A DNA stretch of 13,597 bases from Arthrobacter sp. (GTDB lineage: Bacteria; Actinomycetota; Actinomycetes; Actinomycetales; Micrococcaceae), in contig JAODMA010000061.1 in NCBI GenBank assembly GCA_025464545.1, positions 1-13,597 on the forward strand, read 5' to 3'. Position numbers and translations under genes: made by a program. Under the pieces are notes generated by a model. The model ran no database searches, was not told the origin of the DNA, and worked only from the letters and a program-made list of their open reading frames with translations. The first letter of the stretch is position 1. The number at the start of each line of letters is the position of its first letter. Below, one piece after another: positions 7,921-13,597 of this stretch.

Positions 7921-7926
7921 AATATA
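7921..7926 (-). promoter_or_regulatory. Likely -10 element of murT-gatD (leaderless)
   Basis: On the minus strand TATATT ends 7 bases before the murT ATG, predicting a transcript that begins at or one base from the start codon. No Shine-Dalgarno sequence is present. No convincing -35 was found. The 91-base gap to pdxT also holds the divergent pdxT promoter. Confidence 0.5.
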
Positions 7927-7992
7927 TCCCAGCGGCGGCATGGAAGCCTGCCGGGCGTCAGTGCGGGTGCAGTTCCGGAAGGCGCCGCGCAC

Positions 7993-7998
7993 TATGCT
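7993..7998 (+). promoter_or_regulatory. Likely -10 element of pdxT (leaderless)
   Basis: TATGCT ends 6 bases before ATG 8005, placing the predicted transcript start on the A of the ATG. No ribosome site precedes the gene. The -35 is unclear (a weak GTTCCG at 7972). The layout mirrors that of murT on the other strand. Confidence 0.5.
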
Positions 7999-8004
7999 GG
8001 TCGC

Positions 8005-8706
8005 ATGACCAAACCCCTTTCTGCGCATCCTTCCCGCGCGGGTGCAGGCCTCCGGATCGGAGTCCTGGCTCTTCAGGGCGACTTCCGCGAACACCTGCAC
8101 GCGGTGGAGGACGCCGGCGCCACCGGCATAGGAGTGCGCCGCCCGTCCGAGCTCGAGGGCCTCGACGGCCTCATCATCCCGGGCGGGGAATCGACCACCA
8201 TCGACAAGCTATCGAGGACTTTCGAGCTCCGGGATCCGCTCTGTGACCGCATCCAGGGCGGCCTGCCGGTCTACGGTTCCTGCGCGGGCATGATCCTGCT
8301 GGCCAAGGAGATCGCCGACCCGGCCAAGGACCTCGCCGGCAATCCGCAGCAGACCTTCGGCGGCCTGGATATCACGGTCCGCCGCAACGCATTCGGCCGG
8401 CAGCGGGAATCCTTCGAGACGGACCTGGATTTCAAGGGGTTGGAATTCAGCGCCACGGAGTACGGCGTGCCGCCGGTCCATGCGGTCTTCATCCGCGGGC
8501 CCTGGGTCGAGCGCGTCGGTGACGGCGTGGAAGTCCTTGCCAGGGTGGAACCGTCCCGGGCCGGCCACCCCGAGTCGTTGGACGGGACGGCTAGAATTGT
8601 TGCAGTGCGTTCCGGCCAGCTGCTGGCCACCTCCTTCCACCCGGAAGTCACGGGGGAGAAGCGCGTGCACGGACTGTTTATTCGAATGATCAGAGGAGAA
8701 GCGTAA
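8005..8706 (+). CDS. pdxT: PdxT, pyridoxal 5'-phosphate synthase glutaminase subunit
   Basis: A 233-residue class I glutaminase that hydrolyses glutamine and channels ammonia into PdxS. Family motifs are all present: [13 protein letters not shown] (18-30), the IPGGESTT oxyanion segment (58-65), nucleophile Cys93 in YGSCAGM, and His212 and Glu214 in SFHPE. ATG 8005 is chosen over the open frame back to 7912 because a -10-like TATGCT sits right before it and the extra 31 codons do not resemble the family. Even so there are about 16 residues before the usual Met-Lys/Arg-Ile-Gly start. The stop is 3 bases before yebC, whose ribosome site lies within the pdxT end, so the two are probably co-transcribed. 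pdxS is far away at the left end of the window. Confidence 0.96.
   Translation: MTKPLSAHPSRAGAGLRIGVLALQGDFREHLHAVEDAGATGIGVRRPSELEGLDGLIIPGGESTTIDKLSRTFELRDPLCDRIQGGLPVYGSCAGMILLAKEIADPAKDLAGNPQQTFGGLDITVRRNAFGRQRESFETDLDFKGLEFSATEYGVPPVHAVFIRGPWVERVGDGVEVLARVEPSRAGHPESLDGTARIVAVRSGQLLATSFHPEVTGEKRVHGLFIRMIRGEA
8592..8597 (+). promoter_or_regulatory. Possible internal promoter (-10) in pdxT for yebC-ruvC
   Basis: TAGAAT occurs within the pdxT codons GCT AGA ATT GTT GCA, an AT-rich run with the rare Arg codon AGA in a gene that otherwise prefers GC-ending codons. A start near 8604 would give yebC a leader of about 105 bases. No -35 at proper spacing is evident, so this is tentative. Confidence 0.25.
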
Positions 8707-8709
8707 AGC

Positions 8710-9465
8710 ATGTCAGGCCACTCCAAATGGGCGACGACCAAGCATAAGAAGGCCATCCTCGACAGCCGCCGGGCCAAGTCGTTCGCCAAGCTGATCAAGA
8801 ACATTGAAGTCGCGGCGCGCATGGGCGGGCCGGACCTCGCCGGCAACCCCAGCCTGGAACTGGCCGTCACCAAGGCCAAGAAGACCTCGGTTCCGGCGGA
8901 CAACATTGACCGCGCCATCAAGCGCGGCGCCGGCCTCACCGGTGAAGTCGTGGACTACACCGAGATCATGTACGAATGCCGTGGCCCGCAGGGCTCGGCG
9001 CTGCTGATCGAATGCCTCACCGACAACAAGAACCGTGCGGCCTCGGAAGTGCGCCTGGTCATTTCCCGCAACGGCGGCACCATCGCCGATCCCGGTTCGG
9101 TCAGCTACCTTTTCAGCCGCAAGGGCGTCGTGTCGCTGCCGAAGAACGGACTCAGCGAGGACGACGTCCTGATGGCGGTTCTCGACGCAGGCGCCGAGGA
9201 AGTCAAGGACAACGGCGACAGCTTCGAGATCCACTCCGAGCCGACCGACCTGCAGGCCATCCGCGATGCGCTCAAGGAAGCCGGCATCGACTATGAGACC
9301 GACGAGGCCGAGTTCGTGCCGTCCATGGAGGTGCCGCTGGACCTCGAGGCCGCCAGGAAGTTTCTGAAGCTCGTGGACGCCCTCGAAGAACTGGACGACG
9401 TCCAGAACGTTTACAGCAACGCCGACCTTAGCGACGAAGTACAGGCCGCCCTGGAATCCGAGTGA
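8710..9465 (+). CDS. yebC: YebC/PmpR/TACO1 family protein
   Basis: A 251-residue protein of normal length for the family. The N-terminus [20 protein letters not shown] with [17 protein letters not shown] following is the family signature. [14 protein letters not shown] (45-58), the Asn-Ile-Asp-Arg-Ala-Ile-Lys-Arg-Gly segment and the [15 protein letters not shown] stretch also fit. The C-terminal half is acidic. Members have been described as transcription regulators (PmpR, YebC) and more recently as ribosome-associated translation factors (TACO1). Which role applies here cannot be told from the sequence. An AGAGGAG site (8692-8698) precedes the ATG by 11 bases, somewhat long. The stop overlaps the ruvC GTG by 4 bases (GTGA), implying translational coupling, and a yebC-ruvC link is widespread in bacteria. 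Confidence 0.96.
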   Translation: MSGHSKWATTKHKKAILDSRRAKSFAKLIKNIEVAARMGGPDLAGNPSLELAVTKAKKTSVPADNIDRAIKRGAGLTGEVVDYTEIMYECRGPQGSALLIECLTDNKNRAASEVRLVISRNGGTIADPGSVSYLFSRKGVVSLPKNGLSEDDVLMAVLDAGAEEVKDNGDSFEIHSEPTDLQAIRDALKEAGIDYETDEAEFVPSMEVPLDLEAARKFLKLVDALEELDDVQNVYSNADLSDEVQAALESE

Positions 9466-10040
9466 CCCTTCGCGTCCTCGGCGTCGACCCGGGCCTTACC
9501 CGCTGCGGGATCGGCGTCGTGGACGTCGAGAAGAACCGCCGTGCCACCATGGTGGCGTTCGGCGTCGTCGGAACGTCGCCCGAGGAAAGCCTCGACCAAC
9601 GCCTGCTGGTCATCGCTACCTCCATCGATGACTGGCTGGACAAGTACGAACCCCACGTCCTCGCCGTCGAACGCGTTTTCTCCCAGCTCAACGTCAGCAC
9701 AGTGATGGGGGTCGCGCAGGCATCCGGTGTGGTAATTGCCGCCGCTGCGCGCCGCGGGATCCCGGTGGCGCTGCACACGCCGTCCGAGGTCAAGGCCGCC
9801 GTCACGGGCAGCGGAACATCCAACAAGGACGCCGTCACCAAGCTGGTGACCAAGATCCTCCGCCTCGACAACCCGCCCCGCCCTGCCGACGCCGCCGACG
9901 CCCTCGCGCTGGCAATCACGCATGCGTGGCGGGCCGGCAGCGGGGCCGCCGTCGCCACCACCGGGCCGGGCAGCCAGTCGCTGACGCCCGCCCAGCGCGC
10001 CTGGGCCGATGCCGAGGCGAAAGCGCGCCGTGCACGCTGA
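9462..10040 (+). CDS. ruvC: RuvC, Holliday junction endonuclease
   Basis: A 192-residue RNase H-fold nuclease that cuts four-way DNA junctions symmetrically as part of the RuvABC resolvasome. The four metal-binding acids are all visible: Asp9 in GVDPG, Glu70 in AVERVF, and Asp143 and Asp146 in [12 protein letters not shown]. These correspond to Asp7, Glu66, Asp138 and Asp141 of the Escherichia coli enzyme. [16 protein letters not shown] (75-90) and [12 protein letters not shown] (107-118) are also typical. Translation starts at GTG in a GTGA overlap with the yebC stop. A 101-base gap with apparent regulatory signals separates it from ruvA. The C-terminal ~35 residues (160 onward) are Ala/Arg-rich and look lineage-specific. 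Confidence 0.97.
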   Translation: MTLRVLGVDPGLTRCGIGVVDVEKNRRATMVAFGVVGTSPEESLDQRLLVIATSIDDWLDKYEPHVLAVERVFSQLNVSTVMGVAQASGVVIAAAARRGIPVALHTPSEVKAAVTGSGTSNKDAVTKLVTKILRLDNPPRPADAADALALAITHAWRAGSGAAVATTGPGSQSLTPAQRAWADAEAKARRAR

Positions 10041-10078
10041 AAGTCCGACGGTGCCGCCGCAGAGCTTGGTAGGGTATT

Positions 10079-10092
10079 CGTAGATATGTTCG
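10079..10092 (+). promoter_or_regulatory. Candidate LexA (SOS) box upstream of ruvA
   Basis: CGTAGATATGTTCG matches the Gram-positive/actinobacterial LexA consensus CGAACRNRYGTTCG at all but two positions, both in the left half. The right half-site GTTCG is perfect. It overlaps or follows -10-like sequences (TAGGGT at 10070-10075, TATGTT at 10085-10090). Control of ruv genes by LexA is known in many bacteria, which supports the reading. Confidence 0.55.
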
Positions 10093-10093
10093 G

Positions 10094-10113
10094 ATAGCCG
10101 GTTTGCCGGCTGT
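10094..10113 (+). promoter_or_regulatory. Small hairpin in the ruvA leader
   Basis: ATAGCCGG and CCGGCTGT form an 8-bp stem (one G-T pair) around a TTTG loop, and ATTTTCG follows. It could be a weak terminator for transcripts arriving from ruvC or a structural element of the ruvA 5' leader. The stem is short and the T-run imperfect. Confidence 0.35.
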
Positions 10114-10141
10114 ATTTTCGCTGTAACCCAGGAGCCCGGCT

Positions 10142-10795
10142 TTGATCAGTTTTCTCCGCGGAACCGTAGCGCACGTCGGCCTGTCCTCGGCAGTGATCGA
10201 CCTCAACGGGGCCGGCATGAGCGTGAACGCGACACCGCAGACCCTCAGCAGCCTGAAGGTGGGTGAGGAGGGGAAGCTGTTTACCTCGCTGATCGTCCGC
10301 GAGGACTCCCTCACCCTCTTCGGCTTCTCCAGCGACGACGAACGCGAGGTGTTCGACATCCTGCTCAGCGTCAGCGGCGTCGGCCCGCGTCTGGCGCTTG
10401 CCGTGCTGGCCGTGCACGAACCCGAAGCCATCCGGGTGGCCGCCCACTCGGGCGACGGCAAGTCCTTCACGAAGGTACCCGGGATCGGGCCGAAGGTCGC
10501 CGGCCGGATTGTGCTGGAGCTGGCCGGCAAGCTGGTCCCGCAAGGGACCGGCGGCAGCACCGGAAGCCCGGCCACCGCGCGGTCCGCCGAAGCGGTCTGG
10601 AAGCCCCAGGTGGTCGCCGCCATGACGAGCCTTGGCTGGTCCGAAAAGGACGCCACTTCCAGTATCGACAAGTCCCTGGCCGACTCCCCGGCGCTGGCAG
10701 AGCAGGGCAATGTGGCCGAAATCCTGCGCGCCACGCTCCGCTGGCTGGGCCAGGACGGCGCCCGCGCCGGGAACAGGGTAGGCACCCGTGGCTGA
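10142..10795 (+). CDS. ruvA: RuvA, Holliday junction-binding protein
   Basis: A 217-residue protein that binds four-way junctions as a tetramer and loads RuvB. Domain I (1-~65) begins [13 protein letters not shown] and is the OB-fold. Domain II carries two helix-hairpin-helix motifs: [16 protein letters not shown] (about 76-91) and [17 protein letters not shown] (about 112-128). A Gly/Ser/Thr-rich linker (~133-150) leads to domain III, which contacts RuvB, with [15 protein letters not shown]. The start is an unusual TTG, supported by the AGGAG site (10130-10134) 7 bases upstream and by matching the family's first residues exactly. The stop overlaps the ruvB start by 8 bases. The LexA-like box upstream suggests a damage-inducible ruvAB transcript. 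Confidence 0.96.
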   Translation: MISFLRGTVAHVGLSSAVIDLNGAGMSVNATPQTLSSLKVGEEGKLFTSLIVREDSLTLFGFSSDDEREVFDILLSVSGVGPRLALAVLAVHEPEAIRVAAHSGDGKSFTKVPGIGPKVAGRIVLELAGKLVPQGTGGSTGSPATARSAEAVWKPQVVAAMTSLGWSEKDATSSIDKSLADSPALAEQGNVAEILRATLRWLGQDGARAGNRVGTRG

Positions 10796-11888
10796 ACCGT
10801 CCCTCGTCGGCGGGGGAGAGGAACCCGAGGAGCGGGTCATCGAGGCAGCGCTCCGGCCCAAGAACCTGCACGACTTCGTCGGCCAGCACCGGGTCCGCAA
10901 GCAGCTCTCCCTGGTCCTGGAGGCCTCCCGGATGCGCGGACGCAGCGCGGACCATGTCCTGCTCTCCGGACCTCCCGGGCTGGGCAAGACTACGCTCTCC
11001 ATGATCATCGCAGCCGAAATGAACGCCCCGCTGCGGATCAGCAGCGGTCCGGCCATCCAGCATGCCGGTGACCTTGCCGCTATCCTCTCTTCCCTTTCTG
11101 AAGGCGAGGTGCTGTTCCTCGACGAGATCCACCGGATGTCCCGGCCGGCCGAGGAGATGCTCTACATGGCGATGGAGGACTTCCGGGTGGACATCGTCGT
11201 CGGCAAGGGTGCCGGTGCCACCGCCATCCCGCTTGAGCTGCCGCCATTCACCCTCGTCGGTGCCACCACCAGGGCCGGGCTCCTGCCGGGGCCGCTTCGC
11301 GACCGCTTCGGCTTCACCGGCCACCTCGAGTTCTATTCGGTGGACGAGCTCGAACTCGTGTTGCGCCGCTCGGCCGGGTTGCTGGACCTCAAGGTCAATT
11401 CCGCCGGTTTCAGCGAGATCGCCGGACGGTCCCGGGGCACACCCCGCATCGCCAACAGGCTCCTTCGCCGGGTCCGCGACTGGGCACTGGTGCACGGCAT
11501 CGAGCAGATCGACGCCCGGGCGGCGTCCGCGGCATTGGACATGTACGAGGTGGTCAAACGCGGCCTAGACCGCCTGGACCGTGAAGTCCTCGAGGCACTG
11601 ATAACGAAGTTCGGCGGCGGACCGGTGGGTCTGTCCACCCTCGCGATCGCCGTCGGCGAGGAAACGGAGACCGTGGAAACAGTCGCCGAGCCGTACCTCG
11701 TTCGTGAGGGGCTGCTGGGCCGGACGCCCCGCGGGCGGATCGCCCTCGCTCCGGCCTGGACCCACCTCGGCTATGCGGTGCCTGCCGGGATCTTCGCACA
11801 GGACCCTCTGGAGCTGTTCCAGGCCCCCGGCCTCAACGAAGAGCCCGCTGGGACAGCCGATCCGGAATGGATCCGTAACAGTCAGTAG
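10788..11888 (+). CDS. ruvB: RuvB, Holliday junction branch-migration ATPase
   Basis: A 366-residue AAA+ motor that drives branch migration with RuvA. Walker A is GPPGLGKT (61-68), Walker B VLFLDEIH (108-115), sensor 1 VGATTRAG (157-164), the arginine-finger region GPLRDRFGF (168-176) and sensor 2 [16 protein letters not shown] (216-231). The C-terminal winged-helix domain includes [14 protein letters not shown] (273-286). All essential motifs are intact. The tail after ~345 is short and variable. The start is GTG in an 8-base overlap with the ruvA end, with an AGGGTAGG ribosome site upstream. The next gene, yajC, is 205 bases away behind its own promoter-like and leader sequences, so ruvB probably ends the ruv transcript. 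Confidence 0.97.
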   Translation: MAEPSLVGGGEEPEERVIEAALRPKNLHDFVGQHRVRKQLSLVLEASRMRGRSADHVLLSGPPGLGKTTLSMIIAAEMNAPLRISSGPAIQHAGDLAAILSSLSEGEVLFLDEIHRMSRPAEEMLYMAMEDFRVDIVVGKGAGATAIPLELPPFTLVGATTRAGLLPGPLRDRFGFTGHLEFYSVDELELVLRRSAGLLDLKVNSAGFSEIAGRSRGTPRIANRLLRRVRDWALVHGIEQIDARAASAALDMYEVVKRGLDRLDREVLEALITKFGGGPVGLSTLAIAVGEETETVETVAEPYLVREGLLGRTPRGRIALAPAWTHLGYAVPAGIFAQDPLELFQAPGLNEEPAGTADPEWIRNSQ

Positions 11889-11912
11889 CACCTTGCGGGA
11901 ACGATTTCCCTT

Positions 11913-11926
11913 TAGACTGGTATAAC
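11913..11926 (+). promoter_or_regulatory. Promoter-like region for yajC-secD
   Basis: Two -10-like hexamers, TAGACT (11913-11918) and TATAAC (11921-11926), follow a 5-bp inverted repeat GGGAA-CGAT-TTCCC (11897-11910). TTGCGG at 11893 is a possible -35 but has poor spacing to both. A start near 11925-11933 would give yajC a leader of about 160-170 bases. The GGGAA repeat could be an operator or a weak terminator of ruvB. Confidence 0.4.
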
Positions 11927-11959
11927 GCTCGGCACGTTCGGGTCTTTGCTTCTGTGGGC

Positions 11960-12037
11960 GGCAGTTACCTGACCGCAGCTGGCCGGGCATGGTTTTCTGG
12001 CAGGTTGAACTGCCGGACAGTCTGCCTGATGGCCCGG
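11960..12037 (+). ncRNA. Candidate structured 5' leader of yajC-secD
   Basis: The segment GGCAGTT-ACCTG (11960-11971) pairs with CAGGT-TG-AACTGCC (12001-12014): 12 base pairs with only a 2-base bulge. The loop contains CCGGGC (11983-11988), which is the exact complement of GCCCGG at 12032-12037, outside the hairpin, so an H-type pseudoknot is possible. No T-run follows, so it is not a simple terminator, and the frames across it do not look like coding sequence. It ends about 57 bases before the yajC GTG. I do not recognise it as a known riboswitch or small RNA. Structure is deduced by eye. Confidence 0.4.
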
Positions 12038-12093
12038 AGTGAAGCGGATGTTGCTGAAACCCAGCTACGCAAGTACAGAACGGAACTATCCCT

Positions 12094-12558
12094 GTGTTCG
12101 GACTTATTTCTGCCCAGACCCAGCCGCAGGCCGGCGGCGGCATCGACATCATGACGATTCTCCTGTTTGTCATGCTCGGACTTTTCATCTTCATGATGTT
12201 ACGCCGCAACAAGAAGACGCGGCAGCAGCAGACCCAGCTGCAGTCGAAGTTCGCACCCGGTGTAGAGGTCATGACCAGCTTCGGGCTGTTCGGCCGCATC
12301 GTGGAAATCGACGAGGAAGAAAACAAAGTCCTGCTTGAGCTCTCGCCGGGCAACACCGCCACGGTGCACCGCCAGGCCGTTACCAAGATCGTCGAGCCGG
12401 TTGTAGCAGCCGAGGAGCCGGCCGTTGTTCCCGACGATGCTTCCTCGCTGACCACCGAGGCGGCGGACAGCTCGGCCCCCGCCGCTGACGCCCCGCGCAA
12501 GGAAACGCCCGACGAAACCCTGCGCCGCCTCAACGATGAAGGCAAAAAAGACAGCTAG
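12094..12558 (+). CDS. yajC: YajC, preprotein translocase accessory subunit
   Basis: A 154-residue membrane protein that joins SecD and SecF in the accessory complex of the Sec translocon. A single membrane segment, MTILLFVMLGLFIFMML (20-36), is followed by the positive RRNKKTRQQQ stretch expected to face the cytoplasm. The conserved domain follows with VEVMTSFGLFGRIVEIDEE (57-75), the family's VxTxxGxxGxIxxI pattern. The C-terminal ~55 residues are Ala/Glu/Asp/Pro-rich and probably disordered, longer than in E. coli YajC (110 residues). GTG 12094 is used, with a weak GGAA site 8 bases upstream. An alternative ATG at 12151 would remove 19 residues before the membrane segment and cannot be ruled out. 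secD follows after 106 bases. Confidence 0.92.
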   Translation: MFGLISAQTQPQAGGGIDIMTILLFVMLGLFIFMMLRRNKKTRQQQTQLQSKFAPGVEVMTSFGLFGRIVEIDEEENKVLLELSPGNTATVHRQAVTKIVEPVVAAEEPAVVPDDASSLTTEAADSSAPAADAPRKETPDETLRRLNDEGKKDS

Positions 12559-12601
12559 TCTGCCTACCTGAGCTATCCCGCGAAGTAACGGCTGCGGGCA
12601 T

Positions 12602-12635
12602 CCGTCGGTGGGGGTCTCCGGACCCGCGCCGGCGG
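12602..12635 (+). promoter_or_regulatory. Strong hairpin between yajC and secD
   Basis: Two 15-base arms (12602-12616 and 12621-12635) around a TCCG tetraloop form 14 pairs, two of them G-T, with one G-G mismatch. The TTCCT that follows is not a proper T-run, so full termination is unlikely. Attenuation, RNA stability or processing between the two genes are all possible. An AT-rich patch (TAAATAATAG) and a weak AGAAAG ribosome site then lead to the secD ATG. Confidence 0.6.
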
Positions 12636-12664
12636 TTCCTCCGTAAATAATAGAAAGATCGACA

Positions 12665-13597
12665 ATGGCACGAACTGGCCCCAAAAACACAGCCCTCAGG
12701 GTGCTGGTCTGGCTTGGCGTTATTCTCGCCGTCCTGACTGCCGTCCTGGCGGGCGGCACCATGGCCGGCCAGGCGAGCTGGGCACCCAAACTCGCCCTGG
12801 ACCTTGAAGGCGGCACCCAGATGATCCTGGCGCCCAAGGTTGAGGGCGGTTCGGATATCAACGAAGAACAGCTCAACCAGGCCGTGGCGATCATCCGTCA
12901 GCGCGTCGATGGCTCGGGTGTTGCGGAAGCTGAAATCAGCACGCAGTCCGGCCGCAACGTCGTGGTCAGCCTTCCCGGCACCCCCTCCAAGGAAACCCGT
13001 GCGCTGATCCAGGCCTCGGCCGACATGAACTTCCGGCCGGTCCTTCAGGCCGGTGCCGGCGCGGCCGTCCCGGCTGAGTCACGGGCCCCGGCCGAGCAGC
13101 TGCCGAAACCAACTGCGGAGCCGGCCAACGGCAGCGACGACAACTGGATCACCCCCGAGATCTACCAGCAGTTCGAGGCGCTGGACTGTGACAACCCGTC
13201 CCTGGACAAGCAGGAGCGCTCCGACCCGGCCAAGCCGCTGGTCACGTGCGAGCCTGCCTCCGCCAACGCCCCGGCCATCAAGTACATCCTCGGGCCCGTT
13301 GAGGTGAAGGGCTCGAATATCAAGAGTTCGTCCTTCCAGCTCCAGCGCGGAGCACAGGGCGCGGTGACCAACGAGTGGGCCGTCAACATCCAGTTCGACG
13401 ACGAAGGCACCGCGAAGTTCAAGGAAGTCACTGACCGGCTCTACCAGTTCTACACCGCCGCCGGCGGCCAGACCGGTTCGGACCCGAAGGCCCAGTTCGC
13501 CATCGTCCTCGACGACCAGGTCATCTCCGCCCCGCGATCCCTCGCCGTTATCACCGACGGCCGTCCGCAGATCACCGGTGGGTTCACCGAGGAATCC
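12665..13597 (+). CDS. secD: SecD, protein translocase subunit (5' part; cut by window end)
   Basis: The first 311 residues of SecD; the frame is open to the last base. SecD with SecF uses the proton gradient to complete export of Sec substrates. A short basic N-terminus is followed by the first membrane segment (LRVLVWLGVILAVLTAVLAG, 11-30). The periplasmic-type P1 domain starts with LALDLEGGTQMIL (43-55), the family's LGLDLxGGxxxxL, then IIRQRVDGSGVAEAEI (76-91). An insertion rich in Pro, Ala, Glu and Asp (~128-160) follows, then two cysteines (175 and 195) that could form a disulfide on the outer face. NIQFDDEGTAKFKEVT (241-256) and LDDQVISAP (282-290), the usual SecD motifs, follow. ATG 12665 has an AGAAAG site 7 bases upstream. 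The remaining five membrane segments would lie beyond the window. Confidence 0.95.
   Translation, partial: MARTGPKNTALRVLVWLGVILAVLTAVLAGGTMAGQASWAPKLALDLEGGTQMILAPKVEGGSDINEEQLNQAVAIIRQRVDGSGVAEAEISTQSGRNVVVSLPGTPSKETRALIQASADMNFRPVLQAGAGAAVPAESRAPAEQLPKPTAEPANGSDDNWITPEIYQQFEALDCDNPSLDKQERSDPAKPLVTCEPASANAPAIKYILGPVEVKGSNIKSSSFQLQRGAQGAVTNEWAVNIQFDDEGTAKFKEVTDRLYQFYTAAGGQTGSDPKAQFAIVLDDQVISAPRSLAVITDGRPQITGGFTEES

Noticed and set aside
9428..11056. A 542-codon open frame on the minus strand across ruvC, ruvA and part of ruvB
   Set aside because: It is antisense to three well-supported genes, has low-complexity Arg/Ala/Ser-rich content and no recognisable domain. Long antisense frames are expected in GC-rich DNA.
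12039..12338. An open frame starting before yajC that could be a leader or arrest peptide
   Set aside because: It runs far into yajC in another frame, has His/Arg-rich shadow-like content and lacks a properly spaced ribosome site.

Overview
The window comes from a high-GC Gram-positive bacterium, most likely an Arthrobacter/Pseudarthrobacter-like member of the Micrococcales. The basis is very GC-rich codon use, GTG and TTG starts, several apparently leaderless starts, an actinobacterial murT-gatD pair, and the order pdxT-yebC-ruvC-ruvA-ruvB-yajC-secD, which is typical of Actinobacteria. The genus is inferred from gene style and order, not from a search.

Left part (1-5600). The 3' end of pdxS (PLP synthase) closes with a strong intrinsic terminator. 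A complete M3 zinc oligopeptidase gene converges on it from the minus strand. Divergent from the peptidase is a plus-strand group of three: a CapA-type lipoprotein, an EphD-like hydrolase with an Asp nucleophile, and a second alpha/beta hydrolase with a Ser nucleophile.

Middle part (5587-8004). On the minus strand are murT and gatD, which amidate the D-Glu residue of lipid II. They overlap by 4 bases, with a strong ribosome binding site inside the end of murT. Directly after the gatD stop, in the same frame, lies a fragment that reads as the C-terminus of a GNAT acetyltransferase and is probably a gene remnant. murT and pdxT are divergent, and each has a -10-like hexamer placed for leaderless transcription.

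Right part (8005-13597). Plus-strand genes run pdxT, yebC, ruvC, ruvA, ruvB, yajC, secD (cut by the window end). pdxT to ruvC are tightly packed and look co-transcribed. Between ruvC and ruvA is a 101-base gap with a near-consensus actinobacterial LexA (SOS) box and a small hairpin, so ruvAB may have its own damage-inducible promoter. The yajC-secD protein-export genes follow a 205-base leader region containing a 12-bp interrupted stem whose loop can pair with a downstream segment, a possible pseudoknot. A second, 15-bp hairpin sits between yajC and secD.

Most of the window is conserved housekeeping chromosome. No mobile element, CRISPR array, tRNA or rRNA was seen, and no gap between genes exceeds 205 bases. 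The points most worth following up are the yajC leader RNA, the LexA box inside ruvCAB, the yajC-secD hairpin, a MurT without the zinc-ribbon cysteines, and the GNAT remnant fused in frame after gatD. I did not find a clear new multi-gene system.
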